Positions 59,653 through 64,000 of a stretch of DNA of 64,000 nucleotides are shown piece by piece. Each line of letters begins with the position of its first letter. Position 1 is the first letter of the stretch. A program made the translations under genes and the position numbers. The notes beneath the pieces are model-generated. The model was given only the letters and a program-made list of their open reading frames with translations. It was not told where the DNA came from and ran no database searches. The stretch lies in contig JAZRPY010000014.1 of NCBI GenBank assembly GCA_045649415.1, forward strand, positions 1-64,000. Reading direction: 5' to 3'. This DNA comes from CAKSQL01 sp045649415. Its GTDB lineage: Bacteria; Bacillota; Clostridia; UBA1381.

Positions 59653-59798
59653 TTAAATATTAAATATCATAAAGCTACAAAGCCTGAAATTTACATAGAA
59701 AAAACCATGTAAAAAAAGACAAAAATGGATACGCGCAAAACAGGGGGAATGTTTTTGTATAGTTTAAACAAAAAGGCGAAAATAATTATAAAAATCTA

Positions 59799-59827
59799 TT
59801 TACTTATTGCAAAATATGTGGTATAAT
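59799..59827 (+). promoter_or_regulatory. Promoter of the SLH-protein gene
   Basis: TTTACT (59799-59804), 17 bases, TATAAT (59822-59827). It implies a leader of about 145 bases, long as in many S-layer mRNAs. Between the MITE and this promoter (59661-59798) I see no gene. Confidence 0.75.
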
Positions 59828-59977
59828 ATTCGTACAGTGTAGCAGTATGTCCATTTAGGTAGATATATAAATCGCATATTGTAATATACAAAAAGACTAA
59901 AAATCACGGAGGTGGGATTTAGGAAAAACATCAAAAAGGAAAGACGATAAGTCGGCAGAAAGGAAGGAATAAAGGAA

Positions 59978-62900
59978 ATGAAAAAGACAAAGAAAATTTT
60001 AAGCGTATTAATGGCGTTTGCTATGGTTATGTCGTTTGTAGTGTTGCCTGTGGGCGCAGAAGGGGAAGCACCAATCATTTTAAGTGCGGGATTGCTGTGG
60101 CAAAAGCCGGAAGAGGTGCAGTATTCAGCTACAACGACTGATGTTGACACAGGTGTAACACCAGTGGCAGATGAGCGACTGATTATCGAATTTGAAATGG
60201 AGCATGTTCTTAATCAAAATAGCTCAACAGTTCATTATCGTGGTAATCAAAACTATTGTGCAATTTATTTTGCTGCAGATAATAAGGCGCGTACAAATAA
60301 CGCGGGAGCGAGTGGCTATTCGTTAGATTCACACGCTGGTCCAAATGGTATTGGAATCATTGTTGGTGGAACAACTCTTACTGCAGGATATCATAAGGTA
60401 ACAGGCGTTGTGTCAGTAGACAGAACAAAGGTTGACTGGTATGTTGACGGTGTGCATCAGTTCCAGGCAAATGCCAGTGGTCAGGCTGCATCATATGCAA
60501 ACAGCAATAATATCAAATTCAGAATAGACTATGGTATCTCAAAGATAAAGAACATTAAAGTAGGAAAATATATGCCAAGTCCGTTTGTTGACACTGTTTC
60601 AATATCAGGTGATGCAATAGAGGGACAATTCCTCACAGCAAATGCAGTTGTAGATGCAAATAATAGTGGAATTGCTTGTGAACCAACATATGAATGGTTC
60701 CGTTCAGAAAACAATTCAACATGGACAACAACAGGTGTTACAACAAGTACATATCAAGTTCTTCCTACCGATAAATATATAAGAGTTCAGGCAAAGCCAT
60801 ATGATGGAACAAACTACTACACAGCTAAGGACAGTGCGTCTGTTGAGGTTATAAGGCCTGTTGTGAGTGAAATAAACATCGAGGGCGAGTTAAAAACAGG
60901 AAAAATTCTTGTTGCTTTGGCAACAATTGATGATAATGGCTCAGGAATAACAAACACAGAGCCTGTTTATCAATGGCATGCATCAGCTGATAATTCAAGC
61001 TGGGCACCAATTGTGGGAGAGACCTCCTTTGCTTATTTAACAAAGTCAACAGATAAGTTTTTAAAGGTAGAGGTTAAGCCTAAGAATAAGGACAATGGAA
61101 CTGTTTATGGGGGAACCTTTAGCACAGTTCTTGAAATAGAAAGCTCAGAAGCTCCTGTTGTTACAATTCCTGATGTTGAAATTTTGGGAAATGCAGTTGC
61201 AGGTGCTACATTAAAGTTATCAGGTCCATCAGTTCTTGAAAACTCACAGATTATGTGGAAGAGTGGAAGTGATGAGGCAGGTCCATATGCGACTATTCCT
61301 GCTGTAGAGAGTAAAGAGTGGAAGGTTACAGATGCATATGCAAATAAGTATATCAAAGCATTTGTATCAAATGACGCAGGCTCAACATGGGATGAGTCAG
61401 CAGCAATCAAGATTGCAAACCTATCATCATCAATTTCCACATTATCAAGACCTGCAGGACTTGTTGACGGAACAGGACCTGCTGCTTACAGATTTAAAGC
61501 AGGTGAGCAGGAATATATCCTTCTTGATAAAAAGGTAGTTGATGGTAAGGCTGAATATCTTATCTATTGTGCAGATTCAATTGGAATTATGGCATTTGAC
61601 CCTGATAATACTCAGAGAATAGATACTGAGGATATAAATAATATAGGTTATCATCTAAGCAAGACATTGGTATCAAATACCGATGGAACTTTTGCTCAGG
61701 GCATTAAGGATTATGCAATCGAAAAGGAATGGGTGACTCCAAAGGGCTTTGATAGTTATTGTAATACAGGTGCATTCTCAGTTAATTCAAAGCTTATGAT
61801 ATTCTCAATTGATGAATATTTAGAATATGTTGAAACAGGAAGATTAGGCGTAGATGACTTATATATTTCAGCCTCAGGTGCATGGTTAAGAAATCCAAAC
61901 AACACAACATCTATGGTGCACAGAGTAATGGAATATGGAGCTGAAGGTGGTGTTCCTGAGGATCAAAAGGCACATGGTACAATAAGAAGTATGTTCCCTG
62001 TCGATGCTTTCCCTGAGCTTCATCCAATTGCGTGGGTAAGTGAAGACTTCTTCAAGAATGTAAAACTTACAAATATAGGAAATGAAATTAAAAACATTAT
62101 AAGAAGCTTATCAACTAGGGAAGACCTGGCTGATACATACACAGCTTCTGAACTTGTTGAAATAGGTTATGGTGAAAACACACCAAAGGCAGAGGGTGTT
62201 GTAGTTGCGGGTGATATCGCAGTTGGCTCAACTGTAGTTGCAGAATATGTGTTTAATGCAAATGGATCAGCTCTTACTGATTCAGGCGCACCAAAAGTAC
62301 AATGGTACAAAGCAGATTCTTCATCAGCAACACCTGTTAAAATTTCGGGTGCAACAAGCACAAGCTATACAATTGGTGTAGAGGATTTGGGCAAGCTACT
62401 GATGGTTGAGGTTACACCTATTGATAATAATGGAACAATGTGCGATTCAGCAAAGAGTGCCTTCTCAGTAGCAGTTTCTTCTGCAGAAACAATGTCAGCT
62501 GCAGTTAATGGCTCGATATACACAGACGCAACAGGCGCACCAATTGACACAGTTGAGGGCGCAAAGAAAGTTAAAACCTTTATTACATTGAAAAATGACA
62601 CAGGCGCACCTGTAAGTGTGAATGCAGTCGTTGCATTATATGATGAAAATAATATGTTGGTTGAGGAAACCCCTGTGGTTATTCCTGTTCCAGCAGGTGA
62701 GAGCACAATTTCTCCTGAAATCACACTTACAAATCCAGCACAAAGTGGTGACTATTGTGTTACATATGTTACCTTGCCGGATAACACACCGTTGGTAGCA
62801 ACAGGCGCTAACATACAGGTTAAATTTGCAGAAAGTGACGCAATCAATGTACTTGAAGAAATACATAATGGTAAGTTCACCGTACAGGGTAAGGTTGAGG

Positions 62901-64000
62901 AAGCTGCATACAACCAATTAGTAAATGTAATTGTTAAAGATGAATTAAGCAATGTTGTTCACAGTGCAGTTGTAAGAACTGATAACACTGGTAGAGTAAA
63001 TCACAGCTTTGTATTAGAAGGTGGCACAACAGGAACTCACACAATTGAATTATATGCAAGGGGTATGAGCACTCCTGACACAACTACTTTCGAGTATGCA
63101 TCAACAAGCGACAGAACAGTTGGTTTATCAACAATTAACACAAATGTTACATTATTCAAAACTCCGGGTGGAGCAAGCGAAGCAGCTGCAGTTGCTGCAT
63201 TGAAAGCATATATTTCAACCAATGCCGATGTAATAGGTGCATCAAACACCTACTATTCATCAAATGCAGACCTTCAGGATGAAATAATTAAGTTGACCTT
63301 GAAGGAGGCAGCAGCAGGTGGATTTGCAACATTGGCAGACTTTGAGGAACAGTTTACAAAGAATTCAGCATTGAAGGCAATAAAGAAGTCAAATCAGGCA
63401 GGAGTTCAGGCAATTGTTGAAACCTTCGGCACAGAACTTGGAGTTTCATCAAGTCCTGTTAATGTATTGTTTGAAGGTCTTTCAAGCAAGAACATGGTAT
63501 ATGGAAGACTTGCAGGTAAGGATTTGGCAGATGTAAGTGCATTTGGTACAGAGTTTAAGAATGCAGTATTATTAGAGGTAATTGATCAGGCAACTGCATG
63601 GGGTGATGTGGCCGCAATTCTAACCAACTATCAGGCTCAGTTCCCATTCAGTTTGACATCATATAATTTATCAATGAACACAATTGCAATGAACATTTCA
63701 GGATTAAACTATGTTGATATGCCGGCATTGCAATTGGCAATTTCACAAATTCCTACAGGTGACGCACCTGGTGGTAATCCGGGTGGCTATATTTCAGGCG
63801 TGCCTGGTGGTGCACCTGGTATCGTGCTTCCAAGTGCTACTCAAAATGCATTTATTGACTTGGCAAGTGCAAGCTGGGCAGCAGATGCAATCAATACATT
63901 GTACGACAGAGGCATAGTTGCAGGCGTTGATAATCAACACTTCAACCCTGGTGCATCAGTAACAAGAGAAGCATTCGTAAGAATGATTGTTAATGCATTT
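59978..64000 (+). CDS. Secreted SLH-domain surface protein, N-terminal 1341 residues (runs off the window)
   Basis: The frame is open from ATG 59978 (AAAGGAA upstream) to the last base. Signal peptide 1-28 (KKILSVLMAFAM, cleavage near VGA). Residues ~66-200 resemble a concanavalin/laminin-G-like domain (DWYVDGVHQF). At least four Ig-like or bacterial surface repeats follow, starting near 204, 295, 394 and 741, each with a YxW or similar core and a KxIKV/VEVxP strand. A helical Ala-rich region (~1060-1240) and a Gly/Pro linker (~1263-1284) precede an SLH domain from ~1291 (WAADAINTLYDRGIVAG, VTREAFVRMIV). More SLH repeats probably follow. It would bind pyruvylated secondary wall polymer and act as an S-layer, adhesin or exoenzyme scaffold; no catalytic motif is visible. 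Confidence 0.9.
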   Translation, partial: MKKTKKILSVLMAFAMVMSFVVLPVGAEGEAPIILSAGLLWQKPEEVQYSATTTDVDTGVTPVADERLIIEFEMEHVLNQNSSTVHYRGNQNYCAIYFAADNKARTNNAGASGYSLDSHAGPNGIGIIVGGTTLTAGYHKVTGVVSVDRTKVDWYVDGVHQFQANASGQAASYANSNNIKFRIDYGISKIKNIKVGKYMPSPFVDTVSISGDAIEGQFLTANAVVDANNSGIACEPTYEWFRSENNSTWTTTGVTTSTYQVLPTDKYIRVQAKPYDGTNYYTAKDSASVEVIRPVVSEINIEGELKTGKILVALATIDDNGSGITNTEPVYQWHASADNSSWAPIVGETSFAYLTKSTDKFLKVEVKPKNKDNGTVYGGTFSTVLEIESSEAPVVTIPDVEILGNAVAGATLKLSGPSVLENSQIMWKSGSDEAGPYATIPAVESKEWKVTDAYANKYIKAFVSNDAGSTWDESAAIKIANLSSSISTLSRPAGLVDGTGPAAYRFKAGEQEYILLDKKVVDGKAEYLIYCADSIGIMAFDPDNTQRIDTEDINNIGYHLSKTLVSNTDGTFAQGIKDYAIEKEWVTPKGFDSYCNTGAFSVNSKLMIFSIDEYLEYVETGRLGVDDLYISASGAWLRNPNNTTSMVHRVMEYGAEGGVPEDQKAHGTIRSMFPVDAFPELHPIAWVSEDFFKNVKLTNIGNEIKNIIRSLSTREDLADTYTASELVEIGYGENTPKAEGVVVAGDIAVGSTVVAEYVFNANGSALTDSGAPKVQWYKADSSSATPVKISGATSTSYTIGVEDLGKLLMVEVTPIDNNGTMCDSAKSAFSVAVSSAETMSAAVNGSIYTDATGAPIDTVEGAKKVKTFITLKNDTGAPVSVNAVVALYDENNMLVEETPVVIPVPAGESTISPEITLTNPAQSGDYCVTYVTLPDNTPLVATGANIQVKFAESDAINVLEEIHNGKFTVQGKVEEAAYNQLVNVIVKDELSNVVHSAVVRTDNTGRVNHSFVLEGGTTGTHTIELYARGMSTPDTTTFEYASTSDRTVGLSTINTNVTLFKTPGGASEAAAVAALKAYISTNADVIGASNTYYSSNADLQDEIIKLTLKEAAAGGFATLADFEEQFTKNSALKAIKKSNQAGVQAIVETFGTELGVSSSPVNVLFEGLSSKNMVYGRLAGKDLADVSAFGTEFKNAVLLEVIDQATAWGDVAAILTNYQAQFPFSLTSYNLSMNTIAMNISGLNYVDMPALQLAISQIPTGDAPGGNPGGYISGVPGGAPGIVLPSATQNAFIDLASASWAADAINTLYDRGIVAGVDNQHFNPGASVTREAFVRMIVNAF

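Overview
The window reads as chromosome of an anaerobic, low-GC, probably endospore-forming clostridial Firmicute. Evidence: reverse rubrerythrin with a PerR/Fur-type regulator, the GlgB-GlgC-GlgD glycogen set, a SpoIIM protein, a SleB-type cortex hydrolase, DUF4364, a Gx transporter, homodimeric glycyl-tRNA synthetase, an SLH-domain surface protein, and strong AGGAGG ribosome binding sites with TTGACA-17-TATAAT promoters. No rRNA, tRNA, CRISPR array or intact insertion sequence was seen.

Layout. 1-900: an extremely AT-rich stretch with the 3' end of an unrecognised asparagine/isoleucine-rich ORF, an isolated GC-rich palindrome and two terminators; its composition is unlike the rest. 0.9-8.5 kb (minus strand): fur/perR-rubrerythrin under a perfect Fur box, a type IIA topoisomerase pair followed by a TagA-type glycosyltransferase, and an AGCS symporter. 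8.7-13.1 kb (plus): metQ-metN-metI, prfB with its programmed frameshift, and a lipoprotein. 13.1-25.5 kb (minus): dacF-NUDIX-Gx; EamA-coaE-lytic transglycosylase-cytidylate-kinase-like-uppP; glgB-glgC-glgD-yihY-proC. 25.9-59.1 kb (mostly plus): rny-ymdB, livJHMGF, an aminotransferase, spoIIM, a Xer recombinase, glyQS-mscL, a DUF3343/cysteine desulfurase pair, cell wall hydrolases, an amino-acid uptake pair, rnhB-yraN-dipeptidase-tcdA, YkgJ-vanW-radC-hisHF, nusB-tsaD paralog-xseAB-ispA-PAP2-GNAT, metA and nagA. 59.1-64 kb: a noncoding region with DnaA boxes and a MITE, then the first 1341 codons of a secreted SLH protein that runs off the window.

Most genes serve information processing, cell envelope building (UppP, DacF, TagA-like, VanW, SLH protein), methionine supply (MetA plus MetNIQ), branched-chain amino acid uptake and glycogen storage. 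No obvious defence or biosynthetic island is present. The most interesting signals are noncoding: (i) a 292-bp MITE with 26-bp terminal inverted repeats and a perfect 8-bp target duplication; (ii) a ~360-bp multibranched hairpin element between the TepA-like gene and metA, with a promoter-like sequence at its edge; (iii) a DnaA-box cluster upstream of the surface-protein gene; (iv) a hairpin before spoIIM that doubles as a terminator and hides the spoIIM ribosome binding site, with a sigma-E-like promoter in its loop; (v) a possible AUC start for RNase Y. These are readings from sequence alone.
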